Shown here piece after piece: positions 49,597 through 59,875 of a stretch of 64,000 nucleotides of DNA (positions are counted from its first letter, which is position 1; every line of letters begins with the position of its first letter). Source of the stretch: Acanthopleura granulata (lineage: Eukaryota; Mollusca; Polyplacophora; Chitonida; Chitonidae); assembly GCA_016165875.1 (NCBI GenBank), contig JABBOT010000001.1:10295306-10359305 (forward strand). Direction: 5' to 3'. The notes beneath the pieces were generated by a model. It had not been told where the DNA came from. It did no database searches and worked only from the letters and a program-made list of their open reading frames with translations. A program made the position numbers and the translations under genes.

Positions 49597-50630
49597 TGTA
49601 TTTATTGAAATGAGCAGCTAACGTGCAATTGTTCTATTCACAAAGCAGTCATCTTGTCTGTGATATTTTATTTTAATTAAGATTGCTTTGTGATTTCCAA
49701 GTTTGTGACAGCCAGGTGTTGTTAAATCATATGTATTTCATGACAAATTGGAAATAAATTCAACAATTTTCCAGAAAAAAAGATATGAGTGAACCGCAGA
49801 GCATTTTAATAGTGACAGTCATCTGACCAACCACAAAAGAGACCCTCCTGCTAACAATGAGTGACGTTAAACCACAACCACTCACTGACTCTAACAATGT
49901 GCTGAATCACCAATATTGTTGACTTACGTTGTATTGTTTAATCTGATTCCTAACAAAACACACAGAAGTAACATCATCCCTCTCAGCACACCAGCACACC
50001 CCACCTTATAAAACTCTATACATGCAGATCAGAGGGGAATTCTCTTTAAACTACATTTATTTTACGTCATGATATTCATGCAGTAGTGACAATGGTCACG
50101 GTGTTTTGTGACAAGAGTTCGTTTTAGTTTTGTCACCTTGATTCAGGAAACTTTTCAAGAACTCTTGCGCAAAACATTTTTTCTGCAGGCTGCAAGCGAA
50201 CAAAGTTTTCTTGCCTGTAAAGCAGTGTTAAGCACCATGTACAAAAACAGCAATACTTAAAGAATGGTTAATTGTTGAGGTGCTACTTTCATACTGTTCC
50301 AAGCGTCCACATGAAAAATATAATGAACAATCTCAACCTTCAGAGAATTTTTTCACATCTAAGATCATGACACCTACATGGTTAGCTTTAGAAAAGTCTC
50401 CCAATAACTAAGGCTTTTGCGGCCTGCATGGCTGCATGCTGGCTTGGGTTAGTCATAAGGTGTGCAGGGTTCGTGTGGTAGCTGAGAAATTGTCCCGCAG
50501 TGCTAAAGAAGAGAAAATGAATTTGTTGTGTAATAACGCCTGATGAATGTATTGAGCAATACATAAAATTGGGTCAAGCCCAGGCAACCCCTGTCACACT
50601 TTTCTTGCCTTTCATAGATTGTATTGTATC

Positions 50631-50702
50631 AGGGGTATAGCTCAGTCATAGAGCATTCGCCTGGATATCGGGAAGTCTCCGGTTCAATCCACGATACCCC
50701 CT
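50631..50702 (+). pseudogene. tRNA-Cys pseudogene (anticodon position GGA)
   Basis: The 72-nt segment aligns along its length with the intact tRNA-Cys genes at 57,346 and 58,384. The first acceptor base is A and not G, so the first pair is lost. The anticodon loop reads CTGGATA, so the anticodon would be GGA (a Ser anticodon) in place of GCA. The anticodon and T stems have mismatches (cacga for ccgga). It is therefore unlikely to give a functional tRNA. Confidence 0.85.
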
Positions 50703-51677
50703 ATCGCATCTACATTATTTCATATCTGTGTGTTTCCTGTAATTTTCCCGTATTTTTAGCCGTCTAAACAGGCTTTTTCTGTAGGCACGATTTAAACTTG
50801 CACTTGGCCGTTTTAAATAAACGGGTATCAATGAACCGTAGAAGATTTTAACAGTGACCGTCATGTGACCAGCCACAAACGTGACCCTACTTCTAACAAT
50901 GAGCGATGTTAAACCACAAGCACACACTCACTCTAACACTGTGCAGTATCACCAATATTGTTGAGTTACATTGTATTGTTTAATCTGACTCTCGGAACAT
51001 CATTCCTGTCAGCACACCAGCACACGCTACCTTATAAACCTCTATACATGCAGATCAGATGTTATTTTGAGAGGAATTCTCTTTAAACTATACTTAATTT
51101 ACGAAATGATATTTAATGCAGTAGTGACAATGCAAGTGATGTTTTGAGAGAAGAGTTCATCTTGGTTTTGTCACCTTGATTCAGGAAACTTTTCAAGAAC
51201 TCTTGCACAAAACATTTTTTCTGCAGGCTGCAATCTAACAAAGTTCTTTTGCCTGTAAAGCAGTCTAAAGTACAATGTACAAATGTAGCATTACTTAAAA
51301 CATGCTTAACTGTTAAGGTGCTACTTTGAAATTCTCCCAAGCATCCACAATAAAAAAATAAAAAATAAAATGAAGAATCTCAACCTTAAGAAAATTTTTT
51401 CATATCTTGGATCATGACACCTACATGGTTAGCTTCTATAAGTCTCCCAATAGCTAAGGTTTTTGAGGCCTGCATGGATGCATGGCGACTTGTGTTAGTT
51501 TCTCCATTCGCAGGGATCGTGTGCTAGCCGAGGAATTATCCCTCAGTTCTAAAGAGGAGAAACTGGATTTGTTGTGTAATTACGCCTGATAAATTTATTG
51601 AGGAACATGTTAAAATGCGTCAAGCTCAGGCACCTACTGTCTCATTCTTCTTGCTTTTCATAAATTGTTTTGTATCA

Positions 51678-51760
51678 TTTGGTATAGCTCAGTGGTAGAT
51701 CATTCGCCTGCAGATCGAGAAATGTACGGTTCAATTCAGGTTCAATCCTCGATGCACCTT
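51678..51760 (+). pseudogene. tRNA-Cys pseudogene with internal duplication
   Basis: The A box and anticodon region are recognisable (tatagctcagtggtagatca, cctgcagatcgag). The T-arm is duplicated (ggttcaattcaggttcaatc), giving 83 nt, and the acceptor stem is mismatched (tttggta against tgcacct). This is the last tRNA relic before LINE copy 3. Confidence 0.85.
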
Positions 51761-52079
51761 ATCGTGTCTAGTTCATATTTTGTGTGACCCTGACTCAGGA
51801 AATGTTTTTGTTCAGATTTTGATGTAGTTTTATTATTAAAATTTAGAGGGAGGAGAGGACAAGTTTAGTTGGTGATCTTGGGGCGTAAGCCCTGACATTT
51901 TGCACAGAGGAGAAGGGGTCAGGACACGGGTGAAGACGTGCCTTGGGGATCGTGGGATGCGAGAAACTACAACAACAACATCGTTCTGTTTTTAATCAAT
52001 TCTGAGGTTGATTTAAGTTGATATCGATTGATTTGGAAGACTGGCAGGTACACTACGGAGGTCTGCTCCCCAAAAATGT

Positions 52080-53319
52080 ATGTGGAAGCCAGTGGTATTT
52101 TCGCCTGTAAACAGGCCTGATAGGACTGTCTGTGGCTGCCACAACAAAGAATATGGCTAATTTTACTACGGCAGTCCAAAGGGACTTTATCGCAGCATTG
52201 ACTGAGGTGATCAGCATTAGGGTGGACTTGCTCAACTTCAGAAAAACTATTTGAAAAAGATGTTTTACATTCGTGTGTCCAACCAGGCAGCTCACAGTGC
52301 AATACCACAGAAGGAGAAGTTTGTAATCGATGGAACAACGTGGAATATTATGCAGGCTTCTCCGGTGTAGTTAAACTTGATCGCACACTGGGCACCTGAT
52401 GAAATGTCAGATGATACTATAGCGAATGCTTTGAAACCTTACGGAGAGTGTCTGGGTGTGACTAAACCAAAGTTTGCAGACAGTGAACTCTCACACGTAC
52501 GTATAGGAATACGTATATATCGTTTCAGGTGTCACAGAGTTAGGTATGTTCCAAATTTCATCAACATTGATGGTGACGTCATAATGTTTACATATCCCGG
52601 TCAAACTTATGAATGCAGGAAATGTGGGCCAAAAAATCACAAAGCCGCCGAATGTAAAGCTAAATGGTGTCATAACTGTAATGGTTTCTCTCCACATGAG
52701 AACCCTCATACTGAAAGTGACTGTGACGATCTTTGTAGGGTGTGCGGGTCTGCCGAGCATACCGTTCGGGACTGCTGTTCGCGTACCTGCTCATACGCTG
52801 CGCGTGTAAAGGGCGGCGGTTCGGGGAAATTTACGCCAGCGGAGGTGGAAGTGGCCTCTGATGATGACGACACGGACGTTGACGTTGACGTCGAAAAGGT
52901 ATCTTTGGAAAGTAGTGGTGAAGACAGTGAGATGACCGGTGAGAAAGAATGTGAAACAAATGGAATAGCGTGTGAGAATCCAGGCTTGGAGTCATCGGAA
53001 TCGGTGCTTGTTGAACCAGCTGCCCCTGAGAGTTCGAAAGGGGCAGCTGGAAAATGTAGTGGAAGTACAGGTTGAGGTACATAATGTTCACTCTCCTGAA
53101 CGTGTTAATCAGAATAGAGCTAAGCTGGACGAAGATAGCAGGGCCGGTATGGGTGATGGCACGCCTGGTATTGTCATGACAGAGGACTCCATCCTTGAGG
53201 ATATGTGCTTAGACGAGATGTCACCGTCACCGTCTCAAGGCTGTTCGATGATGCTGTTGGAGTACAGAAAGAAAAAGTCCATAGCCTCTCGGGGTCGAAG
53301 ACGGTTAAACAGGAACTAA
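52080..53319 (+). pseudogene. LINE copy 3 ORF1 (zinc-knuckle RNA-binding protein), frameshifted
   Basis: The start at 52,080 gives the family N-terminus (PVVFSPVNRP). A frameshift follows, then the TTAVQRDFIA block continues in another frame. The main open piece is 52,377-53,075 (232 aa). It contains a region probably of RNA-recognition type (ALKPYGECLGVTKPKF, VRIGIRIYRFRCH, FINIDGDVIMF), then three Cys/His knuckles at 52,614-52,775. Knuckles 1 and 3 are regular CX2CX4HX4C (CRKCGPKNHKAAEC and CRVCGSAEHTVRDC); the middle one is atypical (CHNCNGFSPHENPH). A strongly acidic linker follows. A frameshift near 53,040 moves the rest (VHNVHSPERVNQNRAKLDED... to the basic end SIASRGRRRLNRN, stop at 53,317) into another frame. 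This is the best-preserved zinc-knuckle region of the four copies. Confidence 0.85.
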
Positions 53320-53390
53320 GTTCAAAGAACTCGAACATTATCGCTCTCATGTCAGCAGAACAATGGGTCCTCCCAGTTGTTTTGTTCATA

Positions 53391-56300
53391 ATGTCTGTAA
53401 CTGATACAATTCGGTTTGGTACTTTAAACGTTAGTGGTTTACATGATGTCAACAAGCAGGCTCAGGTCAAGAATTTTGTGTTTGACAATAACATTGACGT
53501 TCTCTTCCTACAAGAGACACATTTCATGAATTATAATGAAAAAAAGCTTTTAAATATTCCTGGTGATGCTAGGTGGGCTTACGGTACAAACAGGAGCTGC
53601 GGGGTTGGAATTGTGATACGTTATACGGTAGATTGCGTAATAAGAAAAGTAACTAGGTGCCCTTTTGACCGTTACATAACTATGAATGTAGAAATTAACA
53701 ACACTGCCCTAAACCCCGTATGTGTGTATGCCACTAATGGTGCTAAAGATAGAAAAGATTCTGTGTGTTAGGGGGTGACTTTAACTTTGTTGAAAATAAT
53801 ATATTGGATAAGTGTGGTGGAAACATGAATGCTAGAAATGATGGCGTCGATGAGATGAATGTGATTATGGGATTTGTGATATATACAGGAAGTCACAACC
53901 TCAGCAAAAAACCTACTCATGGTACAGAGGTCAAGTAACCAATAGACTTGATCGATTTTATACACTAAGTATTATCCAAGATCATGTGAGAACTGCAGAT
54001 ATATTGCATGTATCCTTTTCTGGTCACTCATGTGCTATTGTTGACATTTGTTTCAAAGACGTCATTACATGGGGACCATTTTATTGGAAATGTAACGTTT
54101 CTGTCCTTGATGACAAAGACCTAGAGGTCAAAATTAGGAGTGTTTATCGAAGAATTTTTTCCGACTGTACTTTTGCTACCGATGTCGACTTGATTGACAA
54201 ACGGGAACATTTCAGGCAGGAATGTAAGAGCGTCATACGCACACACTGTATTGTTGTTACATCCAGTAGAAAGGGACAATTGGTTCACTTGGAGAAAGAA
54301 CTGGCTGACTTGAAGATCGACCCTATTTCTAACTGTGACAAAACTGAGAGTGTCAAAAAGACAGTCAACGCCTTACATAATACCGCTCGTCAGGGAGCAA
54401 TTATCAGAGCCAAATCGATCCATTTCGATCAGGGTGAGAAGCCAACTAGATATTTTATTGGCAGAGAAATTAGTAGAGCCAGAAAAAAATGATTAAATCT
54501 GTCAGTTTTCACACAAATGGGTCTATTGTTCATAAATTCCAACATGATATTAGCCATTGTATACGTTCCTATTATAAGAATCTCTATACCAAAGAAACGT
54601 TGGATGCAGGCTGTGAGGAGGAATTTTTGGCCACATTACCACAACTGTCAGAAGACTGTAAAAATATTTGTGAGGGCATGTTAACAGAAAGAGAACTGTT
54701 TCTCGCCGTTAAGAACATGTGTGAACATCGCTCTCCTGGTAATGATGGTAAAATGTATACCTCGGTTGTTAATTCTTGCTTTTGTTCGGGCTCCTGAGTT
54801 CATCTCAGCGATTAGGCTTAATAACCCTCCTCTGCGAGGACGCTAGCAATTCTGAAAATATAAAGAACTGGAGGCCAATTAGTGTACTAAATGTTGATTA
54901 CGAGATTATATCGAAAGCATTATGCAATCGGCTTAAGAATGTCATTGATTCTGTGGTTCTCCAGGACCAAACATGCGGTATCCCTGGCAGAAGCATTTTC
55001 GACAATTTACACCTCTTACGTAACACGTTCCATTATGTAGAACAGAAAGGCTTGAAGGCGTGCTTTATTAACCTGGACCAAGAGAAGCTTTCGATCGGGT
55101 AGACTGATCCTTTTTATTTAAGGGTCTGGAAAAATATAATTTTGGTCCACACTTTTGCCACTGGGTTAAACTTTTGTACACCGATATTAGTAGCAGTGTG
55201 ATTGTAAATGGTCACATAACAGAACCATTCAGCCTATCTCGTGGGGTTCGTCAGGGCTGCGCCCTTTCTCCACTTTTATATGTATTGTCCCTATAACCCT
55301 TCATTGCAGCAGTTAGAAATAATACCATCATAAAAGGTGTACCTATTCCTGGAACAGATAAGCAGCCCAAGGTATGGGCTTTTGCGGATGACTCCACTGT
55401 GATTTTATCAGAGGAGACTTCAGTTCCGCGAGTAGTGAATGTTGCTAAAAAGTTTGGCAAAGTTAAAAAGAGCATAACATCATGGGAGAGCAGGGCATTG
55501 ACCTTACGCGGGAAATCTGTGCTAATTAACACAGTGGCCCTAGCGGTGTTGTGGTTTACTGCTCAGTGTGTGTGTTTGCCTAGACAATGTGTTAATGAAT
55601 ATACTCTAACTGTGTTCAGGTTTTTGTGGAAAAATAAACCCGAATTCTTAGAAAGGAATGTTGTATATAACCATTTTGCCGCCGGTGGACTCAACGTCCA
55701 AAATGTAGATTGTAAAACTAAGATTTTAGACATAAGGCACATTTTGAAGTTATTGTATGATTGTGCTGCAGACTGGACGCATTTTGCAATTTGCTGGATT
55801 GGGCTATCTCTGCAGCATGTCAAACCTTCATTTGGTAGATCAAACATACCCCATTCTGAACATGTACCTCCGTTTTATCGTTCCGCTCTCAGTGCTTGGT
55901 GGGAGTTTTTCTCAGGACAAGCGTTGCCTCCAAATGCCTACACTAGGGGGTTTATTTATTCGTAGTTTGTAAGCGATGTAGTTGAGCTTCCCCGGATTGT
56001 TATCAAGCGTCCTACGTTGGACTGAAAGTTCATATGGGGAAATGTCTTTCACATATTTCTCGACCATAATTTGGTTAACTTTGCTTTCAAATTAGTTCAC
56101 GACATTTTGCCTGTAAAAGTAAGACTGTTGCGGCGAAATATTGCCACGAATGATTCGTGTGTGTTCTGTCAGGGTACAGAAACGCAGATTTATTTGTTTG
56201 TAGAGTGCCCAATGATTTAACATGTAGTTAATGAGTTCCTCAGAGTTTTGTCATGTATGATAATTTTATACCTGCTTTAAATGAACAAGGACTAATTTAC

Positions 56301-56576
56301 AAGTTATGTCATGGCGTCAATAAGCAGAATAAACCGGTTTGTTTGTATATACTGACAGTTATCCAATTCTGTGTATGGTGTGCTAGAAATGACATGGTAT
56401 TCCGGAATAAAAGAAGGGATGCCAACTCCGTTGTGGCTACAGCTAAGGGAATAATAAAAACACGGATCAAGGTTGACTTTGTCCGACTCAGCCGACAGGC
56501 ATTTATGACAACATGGTGCAAAAATAATGTCTTCTGCAAAATTGTTAACAACAAGCTTGTGTGTATGCTAAAATAG
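53391..56576 (+). pseudogene. LINE copy 3 ORF2 (endonuclease-reverse transcriptase), broken
   Basis: The endonuclease begins IRFGTLNVSGLHD at about 53,406 and carries FLQETHF, GVGIVIRYT and, after a deletion near 53,762, GGDFNFVE. SFSGHS replaces the usual SFSDHS near 54,014, so one probable catalytic residue is lost. The linker and reverse transcriptase run through several frames: HFDQGEKPTRYFI (54,423), NWRPISVLNVDY (54,868), QTCGIPGRSIFDN (54,970), and motif A, NLDQE with the frame change just after it. They continue with SRGVRQGCALSPLLYVLSL (55,237, then a stop) and FADD at 55,381-55,392, so the catalytic pair is intact. About 60 residues after motif D are deleted near 55,466. The C-terminal domain (NTVALAVLWFTAQC) has a Cys/His motif (CVFCQG...FVEC, about 56,159-56,211) and ends MLK-stop at 56,576. 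Confidence 0.87.
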
Positions 56577-57345
56577 CTAAGACGGTACGTGGTCACAAAA
56601 GCAGATTAAATTGTCTCTGATACTGTTGTTTTAAACACTGCTTTGTGACATGACTTTGTTTGTACTCATCGTGTAAGTACCTTGCTGAACAGTGAATAAA
56701 TTATTATTACCTCAAACAAAAAAAAAGAGGTACAATTTAAACTTTTACTTGCACGTTTGAAATAAACAGGTATCAGTGAGAAGTAGAGGATTTCAACATT
56801 GACAGTCATGTGACCAAACACAAAAGAGACCTTCCTGACAACAATGAGCGACGTTAAACCACAACCACTCACTTACTCTAACAATGTGCTGAATCACCAA
56901 TATTGTTGACTTAGCTTGCATTGCTTTTTCTTGCATGTAAAGCAGTCTTAAGTACCATTTAGAAATGTGGCAGAACTTAAAACATGGTTAACTTTTAAGG
57001 TGATACTTTCAAATTCTTCCTAGCATCCACATCTGAAAAAAATGAATAATCTCAACCTTCAGAGAGTTTTTTCATATCTGGGACCATCACACCTACATGG
57101 TTAGCTTCTATAAGTCTCCCAATAACTAAGGCTTCTTCGGTCTGCATGGATGGCAACTTGTGTTAGTCTCTCCATGCGCAGGGGTTGTATGCTAGCTGAG
57201 GAATTGTTCCGCAGTTCGAAAGAGGAAAAAATGGATTTGTTTTGTAATAACGCCTGATAAATTTATTGATAGACACATTAAAATGGGTCAAGCTCAGCCA
57301 CATACTGTCATGCTTTTCTTGCCTTTCATAGATTGTCTTGTATCA

Positions 57346-57417
57346 GGGGGTATAGCTCAGTGGTAGAGCATTCGACTGCAGATCGAGAGGTCTCCGGTTC
57401 AATCCCGGATGCCCCCT
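57346..57417 (+). tRNA. tRNA-Cys (GCA)
   Basis: This 72-nt tRNA folds completely. The acceptor stem is GGGGGTA with TGCCCCC and discriminator T. The D stem is GCTC/GAGC. The anticodon stem TTCGA/TCGAG encloses the loop CTGCAGA, giving anticodon GCA. The T stem is TCCGG/CCGGA with loop TTCAATC. A box (tatagctcagtgg) and B box (ggttcaatcc) are intact, as needed for RNA polymerase III. CCA is not encoded, as in eukaryotic nuclear genes. No intron. It reads Cys codons UGU/UGC. Activity cannot be judged from sequence, but nothing is broken. Confidence 0.95.
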
Positions 57418-57457
57418 ATCCCATATACGGTATTTCTTGAGAGTGGGTTTCATGTCA

Positions 57458-57472
57458 TTTTCCCGTTCTTTT
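57458..57472 (+). terminator. Candidate RNA polymerase III terminator of tRNA-Cys
   Basis: Two T4 runs (57,458-57,461 and 57,469-57,472) lie 41 and 52 nt after the tRNA. The LINE junctions map just downstream of the equivalent position in the unit. Confidence 0.55.
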
Positions 57473-58383
57473 ACCCACCCAAACAGGCTTTTTTCTGCAG
57501 GTACAATTTAAACTTTTACTTGCACGTTTGAAATAAACAGGTATCAGTGAACCGTAGAGCATTTCAACATTGACAGTCATGTGACCAAACACAAAAGAGA
57601 CCTTCCTGACAACAATGAGCGACGTTAAACCACAACCACTCACTGACTCTAACAATGTGCTGAATCACTAATATTGTTGACTTACGTTGTATTGTTTAAT
57701 ATGACTCCCGACTATACACACAGAAGTAAGATCATTTCTGTCAGCACACCAGCACACGCTACTTTATACATCTCTATACATGCTGATCAGATTTTATTTT
57801 GAGAGGAAATGTTCTCAAACTATACTTACTTTACGTAATGACTTTCATGCAGTAGTGACAATGCAAGCGATGTTTTCAGAGAAGACTTCATCTTGGTTGT
57901 GTCACCTTGATTCAGGAAACGCTTGAAGAACTCTTCCGCAATACATTTTTTCTACAGGCTGGAAAAAAGCTTTCTTGCCTGTAAAGCAATCTTAAGTACG
58001 ATGTTGAAATGTAGCAGTACTTAAAACCTTAATATGTGCTACTTTCAAATTGTTCCAAGCGTTCACATGAAAAATATAATGAACAATCTCAACCTTCAGA
58101 TAATTGTTTTATATTTAGGATCATCACACCTACATGGTTAGCTTCTATAAGCCTCCCAATAGCTAAGGCTTTTGCGGCCTGCATGGATGGCGAATTGTGG
58201 TAGTCTCACCATGCGCAAGGGTCGTGTGATAGATGAGGAATTGTCCCGCAATTCGAAAGAGGAAAAAATGGATTTGTTTTGTAATAACGCCTGATAAATT
58301 TATTGATAGACACATTAAAATGGGTCAAGCTCAGCCACATACTGTCACGCTTTTCTTGCCTTTCATAGATTGTCTTGTATCAG

Positions 58384-58455
58384 GGGGGTATAGCTCAGTG
58401 GTAGAGCATTCGACTGCAGATCGAGAGGTCTCCGGTTCAATCCCGGATGCCCCCT
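58384..58455 (+). tRNA. tRNA-Cys (GCA)
   Basis: Identical in all 72 nt to the copy at 57,346: same complete cloverleaf, anticodon GCA, A and B boxes, no CCA and no intron. The two genes are 1,038 bp apart in direct orientation inside the tandem unit. The identity can reflect recent duplication, gene conversion or selection. Confidence 0.95.
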
Positions 58456-58485
58456 ATCGCATCTACGGTATTTCTTGACTGTGCG

Positions 58486-58511
58486 TTTTATGTCATTTTC
58501 CGTTTTTTTTT
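58486..58511 (+). terminator. Candidate RNA polymerase III terminator of tRNA-Cys
   Basis: A T4 run at 58,486-58,489 (31 nt after the tRNA) is followed by another T4 and by a T9 run at 58,503-58,511. Confidence 0.6.
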
Positions 58512-59437
58512 ATCCACCCAAACAGGCTTTTTTCTGCAGGTACAATTTAAACTTTTACTTGCACGTTTTATATAAACAGATATCAGTGAACCGTAGAGCA
58601 TTTCAACATTGACAGTCATGTGACCAAACACAAAAGAGACCTTCCTGACAACAATGAGCGACGTTAAACCACAACCACTCACTGACTCTAACAATGTGCT
58701 GAATCACTAATATTGTTGACTTACGTTGTATTGTTTAATATGACTCCCGACTATACACACAGAAGTAAGATCATTTCTGTCAGCACACCAGCACACACTA
58801 CCTTATAAAACTCTATACATGCAGATCAGACTTTATTTTGACAGGAATTGTTCTCAAGTTATACTTACTTTACGACATGATATTCATGCAGTAGTGACAA
58901 TGGAAACGATGTTTTGATGCAAAAGTTCATCTTGGTTTTGTCATCTTGATTCAGGAAACGTTTCAAGAACTCTTGCACAAAACATTTTTTCTGCAGGCTG
59001 CAATCTAAGGATGTTTTCTTCCCTGTTAAGCAGTCTTAAGTATAACGTACAAAAACAGCAATACTTAAATCATGGTTAACTGTTAGAGTGCTACTTTGAA
59101 TTGCTCCAAGCGTCCACATGAAAAATATAATGAACAATCTCAACCTTCAGAGAATATTTTCATAACTAGGATCATCACACCTACATGGTTAGCTTCTGTA
59201 AGTCACCCAATAGCGAAGGTTTTTGCGGTCTACATCGATGCATGGCGAATTGTGTTAATCTCCCCGTGCGCCAGGGTCGCGTGCTAGCTGAGGAATTGTC
59301 CCGGAATTCGAAAGAGGAAAAAATGGATTTGTTTTGTAATAACACCTGATAAATTTATTGAGTAACACATTAAAATGGGTCAAGCTGAGGCAAGTACTGT
59401 CACACTTTTCTTGCTTTTCATAAATGGCATTATACCA

Positions 59438-59509
59438 GTGAGTATAGCTCAGTGGTAGAGCATTCGACTGCAGATCGAGAGGTCTCCGGTTCAGTCGCGG
59501 ATGCCCCCT
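59438..59509 (+). pseudogene. tRNA-Cys, probably pseudogene
   Basis: 72 nt with the correct anticodon loop (CTGCAGA, GCA), but the acceptor stem reads GTGAGTA against TGCCCCC (two mismatches). The T arm has tcagtc and gcgga in place of tcaatc and ccgga, which breaks one pair and alters the B box. It may be transcribed weakly, but the folded product would be unstable. LINE copy 4 begins 183 bp downstream. Confidence 0.8.
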
Positions 59510-59875
59510 ATCGCATCTACGGTCCTTCTTACCTATGCGTTTCATGTAATTTTTCTGTTCTTAACCCACCGAAACAGGCTTTATTCTGCAGGTACGATTT
59601 AAACTTGCACTTGGACGTTTTGAGTAAACAGGAATCAGTGAGAAATAGAGGACCGACCACAAAAGAGACCCTCCTGCTAACAATGAGCGACGGGGGAGAA
59701 CGGTGTTGACTTCGGTGGAGTGAAGACGTGTTTTCTCAGCTCGCTTGTAGGTCATCGGTGTGCAACAACAACGTTGTAGTTTTGTTCCCTTTTGCGTGAA
59801 TCCTGACTCGAAAGAGTGATATCTCGTTGAGTGGACATTTAGGAAGTGGGCTGCTGCCCTGCAGCGGCTACTGTT

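Larger units (their letters stand above)
44850..49782 (+). mobile_element. LINE copy 2 (Tx1/L1-like non-LTR retrotransposon), inactive
   Basis: An almost full-length but badly decayed element. Its order is a short 5' leader (gcaacaacaacat is shared with the other long copies), ORF1, ORF2, a 3' UTR with AATAAA at 49,753-49,758, and an A7 tail ending at 49,781. The 3' end joins the tRNA-Cys array at a position equivalent to 124 bp downstream of the tRNA. The 5' end abuts LINE copy 1, not the array, so the left flank has been rearranged or copy 2 inserted into older LINE sequence. A SINE-A copy is inserted at 46,687-46,956. The Tx1/L1 assignment rests on the gag-like ORF1 with CCHC knuckles, the apurinic endonuclease and the reverse-transcriptase motif wording; no tree was built. 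Confidence 0.88.
49783..51787 (+). repeat. tRNA-Cys tandem array, left block (two decayed units)
   Basis: This block holds a partial unit from the LINE copy 2 junction to 50,702, a full unit 50,703-51,760, and about 27 bp of a third. Unit phrases in order after each tRNA are 'agcatttcaacattgacag', 'caatgagcgacgttaaacca', 'cagaagtaagatcatttc', 'atgcagatcaga', 'caggaaacttttcaagaact', 'ctgcaggctgcaatc', 'cacctacatggttagctt', 'gatttgttttgtaataacgc' and 'gcctttcatagattgt'. tRNA-start to tRNA-start spacing is 1,047 bp. Both tRNA copies here are decayed, and the block is visibly more diverged than the right block. Confidence 0.9.
51906..56727 (+). mobile_element. LINE copy 3 (Tx1/L1-like), inactive
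   Basis: Same layout as copy 2. The first sequence shared with copy 4 is gtgaagacgtg at about 51,929, followed by caacaacaacat. The true 5' end lies between 51,788, where recognisable array sequence stops, and about 51,920. The 3' UTR has AATAAA at 56,695-56,700 and an A9 tail to 56,726. From 56,728 the array resumes at a position equivalent to 82 bp downstream of a tRNA-Cys 3' end. Array units flank both sides, so this copy lies within the array. ORF1 and ORF2 are both broken. The copy differs at many bases from copies 2 and 4, so it is not a recent duplicate of them. Confidence 0.9.
56728..59691 (+). repeat. tRNA-Cys tandem array, right block
   Basis: This block holds a partial unit from LINE copy 3 to 57,417, with an internal deletion of about 300 bp near 56,910. 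Then come two full units (57,418-58,455 and 58,456-59,509) and 182 bp of another, interrupted by LINE copy 4. tRNA spacing is 1,038 and 1,054 bp. The two full units are nearly identical over their first 300 bp, so they were homogenised or duplicated recently compared with the left block. The unit contains 'gacgttaaaccacaaccact', which resembles the 3' end of many marine-invertebrate SINEs. Confidence 0.93.

Noticed and set aside
49783..59691. Insertion at one exact target site by the LINE
   Set aside because: The three junctions map to different bases of the unit (+82, +124, about +183 to +207). A distance preference is possible; a fixed target sequence is not supported.
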